Shown in pieces: positions 54,838 through 63,877 of a DNA stretch of 64,000 nt (positions are counted from its first letter, which is position 1; each line of letters starts with the position of its first letter). The notes beneath the pieces were generated by a model that did not search any database, was not told the origin of the DNA, and worked only from the letters and a program-made list of their open reading frames with translations. Source of the DNA: Parasedimentitalea huanghaiensis (GTDB lineage Bacteria > Pseudomonadota > Alphaproteobacteria > Rhodobacterales > Rhodobacteraceae). Both the position numbers and the translations under genes were made by a program. Location of the stretch: assembly GCF_009753675.1 (NCBI RefSeq), contig NZ_WQLV01000004.1:234872-298871 (forward strand). Direction: 5' to 3'.

Positions 54838-57222
54838 TCAGGATACGGCGGAAAGATGCGAAATTTGTCGGCCTGTTGTGAGCTTGCCAACCGAACGCAC
54901 CAACGAGTCCGCATCAATGCGGAAATGCCTGTACAGATCGGCAATTGTCCCAGTCTGGCCAAAGTGTTCAACGCCATGAGGCACAGTCTGGTGGCCATGA
55001 ACTGAGCCCAGCCACGACAGCGTTGCTGGGTGGCCGTCGATGACGGTGACAAGTTTGCAATGCTGCGGCAAATCTGTCAGCAATGTCTCTACGTGGGACT
55101 GCGCGGTGGCGATACCGTTTGAGCGAGCCCGTTGTGCAGCTGTCCAACCCGCGTTCAGCCGGTCAGCTGATGTCACAGCCAGTACGCCAACATCTCGTCG
55201 GCCTTCACCTATTATGCCAGCGGCCTTGACGGCCTCAGGGGCAACCGCGCCTTGATAGGCGATAACCACTTCGCAATTTGGCCCCGGTTTGCGCAACCAA
55301 TATGCACCATCAATGGCGCCCTGCCGGAAATCCTCATCGACGCGCTTACCCGGTTGTTCAATTGGGTTGGTGGTTAAGCGCAGGTAGACTGATCCACCGG
55401 TTTCGTCACGCAACCAAGTGCGTTCATCCGGATCGCTTTCGCCGTCTTTTTGCAAATAAGAAAATGCCCATTGCATGATAACTGCCAGTTCGTCGGCGAA
55501 TGCGGGTTCAAACGCCGCAAGCCCATCCTGAGACATACCGATCAATGGTGTGCCAATAGATTGGTGCGCACCACCTTCAGGAGACAATGTGACGCCTGAA
55601 GGTGTACCCACGATCATAAACCGAGCATCCTGATAGCTGGCGTAGTTCAGCGCATCGAGGCCACGGGCGATGAACGGGTCATAAACCGTACCAATTGGGA
55701 TCAATCGCTTACCAAAAACGGAATGGGACAAACCAGCCGCCGCAAGCAGCAGGAACAGGTTCATCTCTGCAATGCCCAGCTCGATATGCTGACCATTTGG
55801 CGCGAATTCCCATTTGGCGGTGGAGGGGATGTTCTCTGCCTTAAAGGTATCAGCCTGATGGGTGCGGGCAAACAGTTTGCGGCGATTTACCCAAGGGCCA
55901 AGGTTGGTGGTGCCAGTAACGTCAGGAGAGGTTGTGACAATACGCTCGGCCAGTAGGCTCTCCCCTTTTGACAGGTCATCCAAAATCTTGCCAAAGGCCA
56001 TCTGGGTCGAGGTATCCTTACTGGTCTCTAGCTCAATGGTCGGCACGTCGATGATTTCATCGTGATACCGGCGAGCGCCTTTGGCAAAGAATGGTGCCTG
56101 GTCTAAAAATGACTGGAGATTATCCGGGTCGGAAACCGTTGCAAACTTCTCCCATTCCTGCCCTTCGGCTACGCCCATTTTCTTTTGCCATTCGACCATC
56201 TGGGTCTTGTTCATCAAGCCGCCATGGTTGTCTTTGTGTCCGGCAATTGGGGTGCCCCAGCCTTTGACGGTATAGGCCAGGAAGCAGACGGGGCGGTCGT
56301 GATCAATCGCCGCAAATGTATCAGCCATGGTTTGAACGCAGTTGCCACCGAGGTTTTCCATCAGCGCAGCAAGTTCATCGTCGTTCCGGCGCGCGATCAG
56401 GGCTGTAACGTCGCCCTGATCCCCAAGGCTTTCCATCAGGCGTTCGCGCCAGACTGCGCCGCCCATATAGGTTAGTGCGGAATACATCTGGTTTGGGCAG
56501 TTATCGATCCAGTTGCGTAGTTCCTCCCCGCCTGGTTCTTTAAACGCGGCCTGTTGAAGGTGGCCATATTTGACGCGAACGACGTCCCAGCCAAAAGCGT
56601 CAAAAATCTGTTCTACACGCTTGAACAGGCCTTCACGTACTACACCATCCAGCGACTGACGGTTATAGTCGATGATCCACCAACAATTGCGCAGGTCATT
56701 CTTCCAGCCCTCTTGCAGGGCTTCATAGATGTTGCCTTCATCCAGTTCTGCATCACCCACCAATGCAATCATTCGACCAAGGTTTTGATCTTCACCCCAG
56801 GATTTAGCCTGAATGTAATCTTGTATGATCGACGCAAAAGAGGTGATGGCAACCCCAAGCCCAACGGACCCAGTGGAGAAATCTACATCGTCGATATCCT
56901 TAGTGCGGGATGGATAGCTTTGCACGCCGCCGAAGCCGCGAAAGTTCTCCATTTTCTCACGAGTCTGATTTCCCATCAGATATTGTATGGCGTGAAAGAT
57001 CGGCGAGGCATGGGGTTTCACGGCTACCCGATCTTCTGGGCGTAGTTCTGAAAAGTAGAGCGCCGTCATGATTGACACCATCGATGCCGAGGACGCCTGA
57101 TGCCCGCCCACTTTAATCCCATCAGCCTTGGGCCGGATATGGTTGGCGTTGTGGATCATCCAATGCGACAGCCAAAGCAAACGCTGCTCTACGGTTTTCA
57201 ACTGAGTTTTGTGGTCGGTCAT
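54838..57222 (-). CDS. mdeB: transketolase-like 2-oxoacid dehydrogenase E1 (MdeB-like)
   Basis: 794 aa from the ATG at 57220-57222 (AGGGG eight bases upstream). Thiamine-diphosphate enzyme of the homodimeric pyruvate dehydrogenase E1 (AceE) family but about 90 residues shorter. ThDP motif GDAELDEGNIYEALQEGW (about 161) with the NRQSLDG tail. The second domain has HIELGIAEMNLFLLLAAAGL (about 472). It lies 14 bases after the methionine gamma-lyase gene. In Pseudomonas putida, MdeB next to MdeA acts on 2-oxobutyrate, the lyase product. No E2/E3 genes are local. Confidence 0.88.
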   Translation of the reverse strand: MTDHKTQLKTVEQRLLWLSHWMIHNANHIRPKADGIKVGGHQASSASMVSIMTALYFSELRPEDRVAVKPHASPIFHAIQYLMGNQTREKMENFRGFGGVQSYPSRTKDIDDVDFSTGSVGLGVAITSFASIIQDYIQAKSWGEDQNLGRMIALVGDAELDEGNIYEALQEGWKNDLRNCWWIIDYNRQSLDGVVREGLFKRVEQIFDAFGWDVVRVKYGHLQQAAFKEPGGEELRNWIDNCPNQMYSALTYMGGAVWRERLMESLGDQGDVTALIARRNDDELAALMENLGGNCVQTMADTFAAIDHDRPVCFLAYTVKGWGTPIAGHKDNHGGLMNKTQMVEWQKKMGVAEGQEWEKFATVSDPDNLQSFLDQAPFFAKGARRYHDEIIDVPTIELETSKDTSTQMAFGKILDDLSKGESLLAERIVTTSPDVTGTTNLGPWVNRRKLFARTHQADTFKAENIPSTAKWEFAPNGQHIELGIAEMNLFLLLAAAGLSHSVFGKRLIPIGTVYDPFIARGLDALNYASYQDARFMIVGTPSGVTLSPEGGAHQSIGTPLIGMSQDGLAAFEPAFADELAVIMQWAFSYLQKDGESDPDERTWLRDETGGSVYLRLTTNPIEQPGKRVDEDFRQGAIDGAYWLRKPGPNCEVVIAYQGAVAPEAVKAAGIIGEGRRDVGVLAVTSADRLNAGWTAAQRARSNGIATAQSHVETLLTDLPQHCKLVTVIDGHPATLSWLGSVHGHQTVPHGVEHFGQTGTIADLYRHFRIDADSLVRSVGKLTTGRQISHLSAVS

Positions 57223-57236
57223 ATCTGAAACCCCTA

Positions 57237-58442
57237 TCAAGCGGCTTTGGAGAGGGGCGACTGCGGCAAGGCCTGCCGAAGATCCGCAAGGATGTCATCA
57301 ATACCTTCCAGACCAACGGACAGGCGCACTAAGCCTTCGCTGATACCATGCAGGGCACGCTCTTCCGGGGTATAGGTGGAATGGGTCATGCTGGCGGGGT
57401 GCTGGATCAGGGTTTCCGCATCGCCAAGGGAGACTGCCCGGGTGATCAGCTGCAGCTTGTTCATCAGGGCGCGTCCTGCCTCTAACCCGCCTTCCAGCTC
57501 AAAGGCAATCATACCGCCGGACTGGCTCATTTGACGAGCGGCGAGGTCGTACTGCTCAAAACTTGGCAAACCAGGGTACCAAACCTTTTGCACACCCGGC
57601 GCCACTTCGAGCATTTCGGCAATTGTCTGAGCGCTGGAACAGTGGCGATCCATGCGCAGTTCCAGTGTCTTCAACCCACGTAGGACCAACATCGCATTGA
57701 AAGGCGCCATAACCGCACCAGTCATGTCCTTCATGCCATACAGACGTATCTCCTGGATCAGCTCAGCGCTGCCAACCAGCAGGCCCGCAACCACATCGCC
57801 ATGGCCGCCGAGATACTTGGTCGCCGAATGCAGGGCCAGATCAGCGCCAAGCTCAATAGGCCGGGTTAGGTAAGGCGTTGCATAGGTGTTGTCGACGACA
57901 ACCTTTGCATTTCCTTCGTGTGCAATATCCGAAATCGCGCGAATGTCGACCAGCCGCATGTTTGGGTTGGCTGGCGTTTCGAAATACACAACTTTGGTTT
58001 TTTCACTAATTGCATCGCGCAGGTTTTCGGGGTTGGTCAGATCAACATGGGTCACGGTGACGCCAAATTTGGCCAACCCGTGCTGCATGAAAGAGAAGGT
58101 GCAGCCGTATAGGGTCTTGTCGAGGATTACCTCGTCTCCGGGAGCTACCAATGTCCAGATTGCAGAGGTGATTGCGCCCATGCCCGAGGCGAGTGCTAAA
58201 CCGGCCTCAGCCCCTTCCAGCACAGCAATTCGCTTTTCGAGCAGATCACACGTTGGGTTGGAAATTCGTGAATAGATATGTCCTGCACGCTCTCCGGCGA
58301 ACATATCACCCCCGGCTTCGGCCGTTTCAAATGCAAATGTCGACGTCAAATGCAGTGGCGGCGTCAGTGACCCTTCGTTGTCCATTGGGTCATAGCCATG
58401 GTGGATGGCACGAGTGGCGAAGCTGTCGGGGTGGTTGCGCAT
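57237..58442 (-). CDS. mdeA: methionine gamma-lyase
   Basis: 401 aa from the ATG at 58440-58442 (GGAG six bases upstream). PLP enzyme that splits methionine into methanethiol, ammonia and 2-oxobutyrate. PLP Lys209 in LHSATKYLGGHGD, and Tyr112-Gly113-Cys114 (TLYGCTFSF): the Cys matches Cys116 of P. putida MGL, which marks gamma-lyases versus cystathionine enzymes. YSRISNPT (about 57-64) is the phosphate and neighbour-subunit site. The divergent Lrp gene mdeR is 114 bases away. Confidence 0.9.
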   Translation of the reverse strand: MRNHPDSFATRAIHHGYDPMDNEGSLTPPLHLTSTFAFETAEAGGDMFAGERAGHIYSRISNPTCDLLEKRIAVLEGAEAGLALASGMGAITSAIWTLVAPGDEVILDKTLYGCTFSFMQHGLAKFGVTVTHVDLTNPENLRDAISEKTKVVYFETPANPNMRLVDIRAISDIAHEGNAKVVVDNTYATPYLTRPIELGADLALHSATKYLGGHGDVVAGLLVGSAELIQEIRLYGMKDMTGAVMAPFNAMLVLRGLKTLELRMDRHCSSAQTIAEMLEVAPGVQKVWYPGLPSFEQYDLAARQMSQSGGMIAFELEGGLEAGRALMNKLQLITRAVSLGDAETLIQHPASMTHSTYTPEERALHGISEGLVRLSVGLEGIDDILADLRQALPQSPLSKAA

Positions 58443-58528
58443 GATGATCTCCAGGAATTCTATTGAGAAAATCTTAGGCGCATAAGATCTGTCAGATATT
58501 GCGAACTCTGCCAGCATGTGACCATAAA

Positions 58529-58545
58529 TTGGCATAATCTGCCAA
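58529..58545. promoter_or_regulatory. inverted repeat at the mdeA-mdeR promoters
   Basis: TTGGCA-TAATC-TGCCAA, just upstream of the mdeR ribosome site and in the divergent region. A likely binding site of MdeR, which would also autorepress. Confidence 0.45.
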
Positions 58546-58556
58546 AAGGATCTGAA

Positions 58557-59015
58557 ATGGATCATAAGGACCGCCAAATCATACGCGCATTGCAGCGAAA
58601 TGGGCGTATGACGAATCAAGATCTAGCCTCTGAGGTTAGTCTGTCGCCATCCCCGTGTTTGCGCAGAGTGAAGCTGCTTGAGAAAAGTGGTGCGATCAAA
58701 GGCTTTAGCGTTGATGTTGATGCCGCTGCCTATGGGTTGCCTGTGACGGTATTTGTGCGGGTAACGTTGGAACGTCACACGGATGACTGTGTTCAACAAT
58801 TTGAGCAAAGTGTGAGCCAGGTTGATGAAGTTCTGGAGTGTTTTGTCATGACGGGCATGTCAGACTATTTACTACGAGTAGTGGTGGCAGATCTGGCGGA
58901 CTACGAAAACTTTGTGCGTAAGCGCCTGCACGCGATCGGTGGTATCGCATCTATTGATACCAGTTTTGTCTACGGAGTGGTCAAGAAGTCGAGTGTTTTT
59001 CCAGTGATCGTTTAA
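58557..59015 (+). CDS. mdeR: Lrp/AsnC regulator MdeR-like
   Basis: 152 aa from ATG 58557 (AAGGA six bases upstream). HTH: HKDRQIIRALQRNGRMTNQDLA and SLSPSPCLRRVKLLEKSGAIKGF. RAM domain from about 65, FVRVTLERHTDDCVQQFEQSV to LLRVVVADLADYENFVRKRL. Divergent from mdeA. In P. putida, MdeR activates mdeAB; the same layout here supports that role. It converges, seven bases apart, with another Lrp gene. Confidence 0.9.
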   Translation: MDHKDRQIIRALQRNGRMTNQDLASEVSLSPSPCLRRVKLLEKSGAIKGFSVDVDAAAYGLPVTVFVRVTLERHTDDCVQQFEQSVSQVDEVLECFVMTGMSDYLLRVVVADLADYENFVRKRLHAIGGIASIDTSFVYGVVKKSSVFPVIV

Positions 59016-59022
59016 CCGCGAT

Positions 59023-59472
59023 TCACAGCACATCCAGTGAGACTTTAACCCGGTCCATGACCACGGATGTTTTGAACCGGCTGATATTGGATTCATCGAA
59101 GAAATGCGCTTGGGTGAACTCCTCGTATTCCTTGATGTCGTGGACATTCAGGATCAGCACAAAATCGCCTTCGCCGGTGGTGTAATAACACTGCTGGACA
59201 CAGGGTGCGTTGCGCATTTTGCGTTTAAAGGTGTCCAGATGGGCGCGGTTTTCGCGTTCAAGGATCACCTCGACGATGATCGTCATTTCGCGTCCCAATT
59301 TGGCGGGCGAAAGAACGGCAATATCGCGTTCGATCACATTGCTGGCGCGAAGCTTCTGTAGCCGTTTTTGAACCGCAGCAGGAGATAGACCCACGTCCTG
59401 GCTGATCGACTCGGCGGTAAGTCGGGCATTGGTTTGCACAAGCCGCAGGATATCCAGATCTTTGTCGTCCAT
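59023..59472 (-). CDS. Lrp/AsnC regulator of the diaminopropionate-type operon
   Basis: 149 aa from the ATG at 59470-59472; an ATG seven codons earlier is the alternative. HTH: DKDLDILRLVQTNARLTAESISQDV and LSPAAVQKRLQKLRASNVI. RAM domain: MTIIVEVILERENRAHLDTF to FDESNISRFKTSVVMDRVK. It differs clearly from the neighbouring MdeR (no GMSDYLLRVVVAD pattern). It is divergent from the M20-DpaL-M24-racemase operon with a gap of about 120 bases and should control it. Confidence 0.9.
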   Translation of the reverse strand: MDDKDLDILRLVQTNARLTAESISQDVGLSPAAVQKRLQKLRASNVIERDIAVLSPAKLGREMTIIVEVILERENRAHLDTFKRKMRNAPCVQQCYYTTGEGDFVLILNVHDIKEYEEFTQAHFFDESNISRFKTSVVMDRVKVSLDVL

Positions 59473-59593
59473 TTCCGATTCCAGTCGTATCATGCGCCGT
59501 TGGCGACTATTTTAGTAGCTGAAACGAGAAATCAAAAGCCTGTCATCCCTAATACTGATTATCCTGCCTCATAAGAGAGATAGTGAGGTACTG

Positions 59594-60742
59594 ATGACTG
59601 AGTTCCATCAAAAATTGACAGCGTTGCGGCGCGAATTTCACAAACACCCCGAGCTTGGGTTTCGTGAAGTTCGGACTAAGGCATCTGTTGCCCAGCATCT
59701 ACGAGATCTTGGACTGGAGGTTCATGAAGGGGTGGGGGTTGTTGGCCTTTTGCGGGTTGGTTCTGATAACAGGGCCATTGGTCTGCGTGCGGATATGGAT
59801 GCACTGCCAATTGCCGAAAATTCCACACACGGTTACACCTCAGAAAATGCGGGTGTCATGCATGCCTGTGGCCATGACGGGCATATGACAATGCTACTGG
59901 GGGCCGCTGAACGGTTGGCGGTTGAGAGGGGCTTTGACGGTACGGTCATTTTCTTGTTTCAACCCAACGAAGAGCACGGATTGGGTGCACAGGCGATGAT
60001 TGATGAGGGGGTGCTGGAGCAGTTCCCGATTGAAGAGGTATACGCCATTCACAATTTGCCGGGTGCGCCCTTAGGGCAAGTTTCAACACGAACCGGACTG
60101 ATCTGCGCCAGCGAAAGCCTGTTTGAGATCACGATAACCGGGCAGGGCGGTCATGCCTCGATGCCCCAGGTCGGAATTGATGCGTTACCCATCGGGGCAG
60201 AGCTGGTGTTGGCGTTGCAAACAGTTGTTTCGCGCAAACTGGCACCTGGTGCAGGCGCCGTTGTTTCGGTCACTGAGTTTCTGACCGATGGGCAGCGAAA
60301 TGTATTGCCGGGTCAGGTCGTGTTGAAAGGCGACGTGCGCGCACGCGCACCAGAGGATCGTGATGCCATTGAGCGGTTAATGCGCCAGATTTCGGAAGGA
60401 ATTGCAAGTGGCCACGGGGCTTCGGTCAGTGTGGACTTCAATACTGAATTTGTCGAAACCATCAATGCGGACGGACCAGCTGAAGCTGCCTACCGGGCAG
60501 GTAATGCCGCTGGTCTGGATGTCTTGCGTGATCGTGCACCAATGAGCTTTTCAGAGGATTTTGCCCGGTTCTGCAATGCTGTACCAGGGTGTTTTTTGCT
60601 GATGGGCAATGGAACCGAAGGCCCCAACGGCCAGCCGCTGCATGCGGCAGATTATGACTTCAATGATGCCTTGCTGCCGATTGGCGCAGACTTTTGGGTG
60701 CAGCTGGTGCGTGACCGGCTCCCTGCAGAAAAGGACAAATGA
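59594..60742 (+). CDS. M20 family amidohydrolase (N-acyl amino acid deacylase)
   Basis: 382 aa. Zinc hydrolase like hippurate hydrolase or N-acetyl-diaminopimelate deacetylase. Metal ligands: MHACGHDGHMTML (about 90-102), Glu-Glu in FQPNEEHGLGAQAM (about 126), and the His near LHAADYDFNDAL. The lid domain is at about 180-290. First gene of a four-gene operon; its partner lyase acts on a free diamino acid, so removal of an N-acyl group is the expected step. GAGG before the ATG. Overlaps the next gene by four bases (ATGA). Confidence 0.88.
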   Translation: MTEFHQKLTALRREFHKHPELGFREVRTKASVAQHLRDLGLEVHEGVGVVGLLRVGSDNRAIGLRADMDALPIAENSTHGYTSENAGVMHACGHDGHMTMLLGAAERLAVERGFDGTVIFLFQPNEEHGLGAQAMIDEGVLEQFPIEEVYAIHNLPGAPLGQVSTRTGLICASESLFEITITGQGGHASMPQVGIDALPIGAELVLALQTVVSRKLAPGAGAVVSVTEFLTDGQRNVLPGQVVLKGDVRARAPEDRDAIERLMRQISEGIASGHGASVSVDFNTEFVETINADGPAEAAYRAGNAAGLDVLRDRAPMSFSEDFARFCNAVPGCFLLMGNGTEGPNGQPLHAADYDFNDALLPIGADFWVQLVRDRLPAEKDK

Positions 60743-61932
60743 TGACCAAGATTTTCGCCACTGCTAAACTGCGGCACATTTCGGGTACACCCGAGAAGAA
60801 CGGAGCTGCCGACCGGGTCTTATCCAAAGAGGACTTTCAGGCCGCCCATGCGGAAATCACCGCTTGGGAAGGCCACGCGCCGACGCCTTTGGTTGCCCTA
60901 AATGCCCTTGCGTCCAGCATTGGTGTCGCCCGGATTGACTACAAGCACGAAGGACCGCGGTTTGGTCTGGGCAGCTTCAAAGCGCTTGGTGGGGCATATG
61001 CTGCGATGCGGGTACTTGGGCGTGAATTGTCTCGTCGCTTGGAGACCGAAGTTGCCCTGAGTGACATTCGGGCTGGCGACTATGCCAAGGACTGTGCGCA
61101 GATCACTTTGGTTTCCGCTACGGATGGCAATCATGGGCGTTCTCTGGCCTGGGGTTGCAAACGGTTTGGTGCACCCTGCCGCATCTATATTCACAGCGAG
61201 GTCAGTGAGGGGCGGGCGCAGGCGATGCGTGAGTTAGGGGCAGACGTGATCCGGATCGACGGTGATTATGATGAATCGGTCGCGCTGGCCCGGAGCGAAG
61301 CAGAAGAAAACGGTTGGTTTGTGGTGTCTGATACATCGTGGGAAGGTTACAGCGAGCCGCCCCGCGATGTGATGGCAGGATATGGTGTCATGACACGAGA
61401 GGCCTGCGAAGCCCTGGACCAAGCCCCGACGCATGTGTTTCTGCAAGGTGGCGTTGGCGGGCTGGCGGCTTCAGTTGCTGCAGCACTGCGTCAGTACTGG
61501 GGGGGGCAGAGTCCCCGTGTGGTCGTGGTTGAACCTGAGCTAGCAGCCTGCCTTTTTGAAAGTGCCCACCAAGGTCAGCCAACCAGTGTCAAAATCTCTG
61601 AAGAGACCATCATGGCAGGCCTGTCCTGCGGAGAGCCTTCTGAAATGGCCTGGGAGATCCTGCGCGAGGAAACCTCAGATTTTCTGACCATTCCAGATAC
61701 AATTGTCGCCCCAGCCGTGCGTCTTCTGGCACGTCCAATGGGGGCAGATCCCGCGATAGAAGCTGGGGAAAGCGCTGTTGCGGGATTGGCGGCTCTGATC
61801 GCGGCATGCCAATCTACACAGCTTTCTGCTTCACTTGGACTGGATAAGACCTCGCGTGTGTTGCTGATCGGTTCTGAAGGGGTCACCGACCCGGCGATTT
61901 TCGCTGAGATCATGGAGGCGGAGGATGCCTGA
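60739..61932 (+). CDS. dpaL: diaminopropionate ammonia-lyase
   Basis: 397 aa. PLP enzyme that turns 2,3-diaminopropionate into pyruvate and two ammonia. PLP Lys81 in GLGSFKALGGAYA, ATDGNHGRSLAWGC loop (about 130), the Gly-rich VFLQGGVGGLAASV phosphate loop, and PMGADPAIEAGESAVAGL at the C-terminus (catalytic Asp/Ser region). Full length for DpaL. Position 2 of the operon. Overlaps the M20 gene and the M24 gene. Confidence 0.9.
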   Translation: MMTKIFATAKLRHISGTPEKNGAADRVLSKEDFQAAHAEITAWEGHAPTPLVALNALASSIGVARIDYKHEGPRFGLGSFKALGGAYAAMRVLGRELSRRLETEVALSDIRAGDYAKDCAQITLVSATDGNHGRSLAWGCKRFGAPCRIYIHSEVSEGRAQAMRELGADVIRIDGDYDESVALARSEAEENGWFVVSDTSWEGYSEPPRDVMAGYGVMTREACEALDQAPTHVFLQGGVGGLAASVAAALRQYWGGQSPRVVVVEPELAACLFESAHQGQPTSVKISEETIMAGLSCGEPSEMAWEILREETSDFLTIPDTIVAPAVRLLARPMGADPAIEAGESAVAGLAALIAACQSTQLSASLGLDKTSRVLLIGSEGVTDPAIFAEIMEAEDA

Positions 61933-63091
61933 CCAGCCAATACGGGGTTTTCCAGACGAGGAATTCGCAGATCGCACCCGTCGCGCTCAAGCCTTAATGG
62001 CCAAGCAGAGGCTAGCGGGGCTGCTATTAATGACAGAACCAGAGGTTCGCTATTTCAGCGGTTTTCATACCTTGTTTTGGCAAAGCCCAACGCGCCCATG
62101 GTTCCTATTTGTTCCAGCGACTGGAAAACCTATCGCGATCATCCCCGAAATTGGGGCCGAATTGATGCGGACGACCTGGGTCACAGATATTCGCTGTTGG
62201 AGCGCCCCTTCTCCCAAGGATGATGGCATCAGCTTGTTGACCGAGTTGTTAAACCCGCTGTCGCGCGAGGGCGCGCGCATTGGTGTGATGAAAGGTCATG
62301 AAACAGCGCTCCGCATGCCTCTGGGGGAGTATGAGCGACTGATGACTGGCTTGCCGGGGCTTGAGATCGCCGATGCAACCAGTCTGGTGCGCAGTCTGCG
62401 CATCGTCAAATCAGAATCGGAAATTGAAAAACTTGCTCACATTTGTGCAATCGGTTCACGAAGTTTCGATCAGGTACCAAATTTGGCCCATGAAGGGCTG
62501 CCACTGGAAGACCTGTTCCGCGCCTTTCGCCGCGAGGCACTGGCACAAGGCGCAGATGACGTACCCTACTTGGTTGGAGGAGCCGATCAGGGGGGGTATC
62601 ACGATGTGATTTCTCCGCCCACGCCGCGTCCCTTACAATCTGGTGACATTTTGATGCTGGACACGGGCGCCACCTGGGATGGATATTTTTGCGATTTCGA
62701 CCGTAACTTTGCAATTGGCCGGGTGGATGACGCGTCGCGGCGGGCCTATGATGTCTTGTGGCGTGCGACCGAAGCCGGGTTGGCAGCAGCCCGCCCCGGC
62801 AACACCTGCCGCGAACTGTTTAATGCGATGCAAGTCGTGATTTCCGAGATTGACGAACAGACAGGTGACGTCGGACGGTTGGGGCACGGGCTGGGTATGC
62901 AATTGACTGAATGGCCGTCGCACGCAGAATTTGACGACACGATAATTGAGGAAAATATGGTTCTCACGCTCGAACCCTCACTCGGCTATGGCGACGGGCG
63001 TCTTATGGTGCACGAGGAAAACATTGTTGTCCGCGCTGATGGAGCAAAACTTCTGACTAAGCGGGCCGCCGATGAACTGCCGGTAATCTGA
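61925..63091 (+). CDS. M24 family (creatinase/aminopeptidase P-like) hydrolase
   Basis: 388 aa. N-terminal creatinase domain (about 17-150) and C-terminal pita-bread domain. The five metal residues can be placed: Asp in LMLDTGATWDG, Asp in CDFDRNF, His in GRLGHGLGMQL, Glu in LTLEPSLGY, Glu in VHEENIV. This is the fold of ectoine hydrolase (EutD/DoeA), which opens a cyclic amidine. Third gene, start overlapping dpaL by eight bases (GGATGCC region). Could also be a dipeptidase; the context favours ring opening or amide cleavage. Confidence 0.8.
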   Translation: MPDQPIRGFPDEEFADRTRRAQALMAKQRLAGLLLMTEPEVRYFSGFHTLFWQSPTRPWFLFVPATGKPIAIIPEIGAELMRTTWVTDIRCWSAPSPKDDGISLLTELLNPLSREGARIGVMKGHETALRMPLGEYERLMTGLPGLEIADATSLVRSLRIVKSESEIEKLAHICAIGSRSFDQVPNLAHEGLPLEDLFRAFRREALAQGADDVPYLVGGADQGGYHDVISPPTPRPLQSGDILMLDTGATWDGYFCDFDRNFAIGRVDDASRRAYDVLWRATEAGLAAARPGNTCRELFNAMQVVISEIDEQTGDVGRLGHGLGMQLTEWPSHAEFDDTIIEENMVLTLEPSLGYGDGRLMVHEENIVVRADGAKLLTKRAADELPVI

Positions 63092-63104
63092 AGAGGAGGG
63101 CGGG

Positions 63105-63845
63105 ATGAAACTCGATTTTGAAACGGACGAAGGGATTGGCACCCGAGCGACGCTGGGTGTGATTGTTTTGGAAACTGACGAAACGCTAGAGCCTGAATTT
63201 GCGCGGATGACAGATCTGGAAGGCGTTGCGCTCTATCATAGCCGGATCCCAATGGTGTCGGAAATTCGCCCGGATACACTCGCACAGATGGAAGCTGACC
63301 TTCCGGCGTCAGCCCGTTTATTGCCACCTTCCTTGCCGTTCGACGTGATCGGCTATGGCTGTACTTCAGCCTCCAGTGTGATTGGCTCCGAAAACGTAGC
63401 ACACTCTGTGCGCAGGGTGTTTCCGAATGCCCGTGTCACTGATCCTCTGGCGGCGATTATTGCCGCAGGGAAGCGCATGGGTATCGAACGATTGGGGTTT
63501 GTTACGCCATACGTGCCGGACGTGTCAGAGCGCATGCGCGGTCGGCTGGAAGAGGGGGGCTTTGAGATCGCGGCATTCGGGTCGTTTGAAGAAGGTGATG
63601 ACCGTGTCGTGGCGCGGATAACGGAGCAGTCTATTTTGGCTGCAGCTGTACAGGTTGCGCAAACTGCCCCTTGTGAAGCGGTTGTCATTGCCTGCACTAA
63701 CCTACGTTGTCTGAGCGTCATTCCTGAGATTGAGGCCAGAACCGGTGTTCCGGTGTTTTCCAGCAATCAGGCTTTGGCCTGGCATATGCTTCGACTGGCT
63801 GGTGTCGAAGATCAGCGACCTGCATTTGGGCGCTTGTTTGCGTGA
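63105..63845 (+). CDS. EutA-like Asp/Glu racemase or maleate isomerase family protein
   Basis: 246 aa. The two-Cys catalytic site of this family is present: Cys86 in GYGCTSAS and Cys197 in ACTNLRCL. Arylmalonate decarboxylase, maleate isomerase and the ectoine-pathway EutA share it. The N-terminus VIVLETDETLEPEFARM fits EutA-type proteins. Last gene, 13 bases after the M24 gene, with GAGGAGGG upstream. It probably changes the configuration of a pathway amino acid. Followed by a hairpin. Confidence 0.8.
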   Translation: MKLDFETDEGIGTRATLGVIVLETDETLEPEFARMTDLEGVALYHSRIPMVSEIRPDTLAQMEADLPASARLLPPSLPFDVIGYGCTSASSVIGSENVAHSVRRVFPNARVTDPLAAIIAAGKRMGIERLGFVTPYVPDVSERMRGRLEEGGFEIAAFGSFEEGDDRVVARITEQSILAAAVQVAQTAPCEAVVIACTNLRCLSVIPEIEARTGVPVFSSNQALAWHMLRLAGVEDQRPAFGRLFA

Positions 63846-63873
63846 ATTGCCCCCTGACTAAAAGGGGCAATTC
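63844..63873. terminator. hairpin after the racemase gene
   Basis: GAATTGCCCC pairs with GGGGCAATTC, ten-base arms, overlapping the stop region. No T run on either strand, but it separates converging genes. Confidence 0.6.
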
Positions 63874-63877
63874 AATT

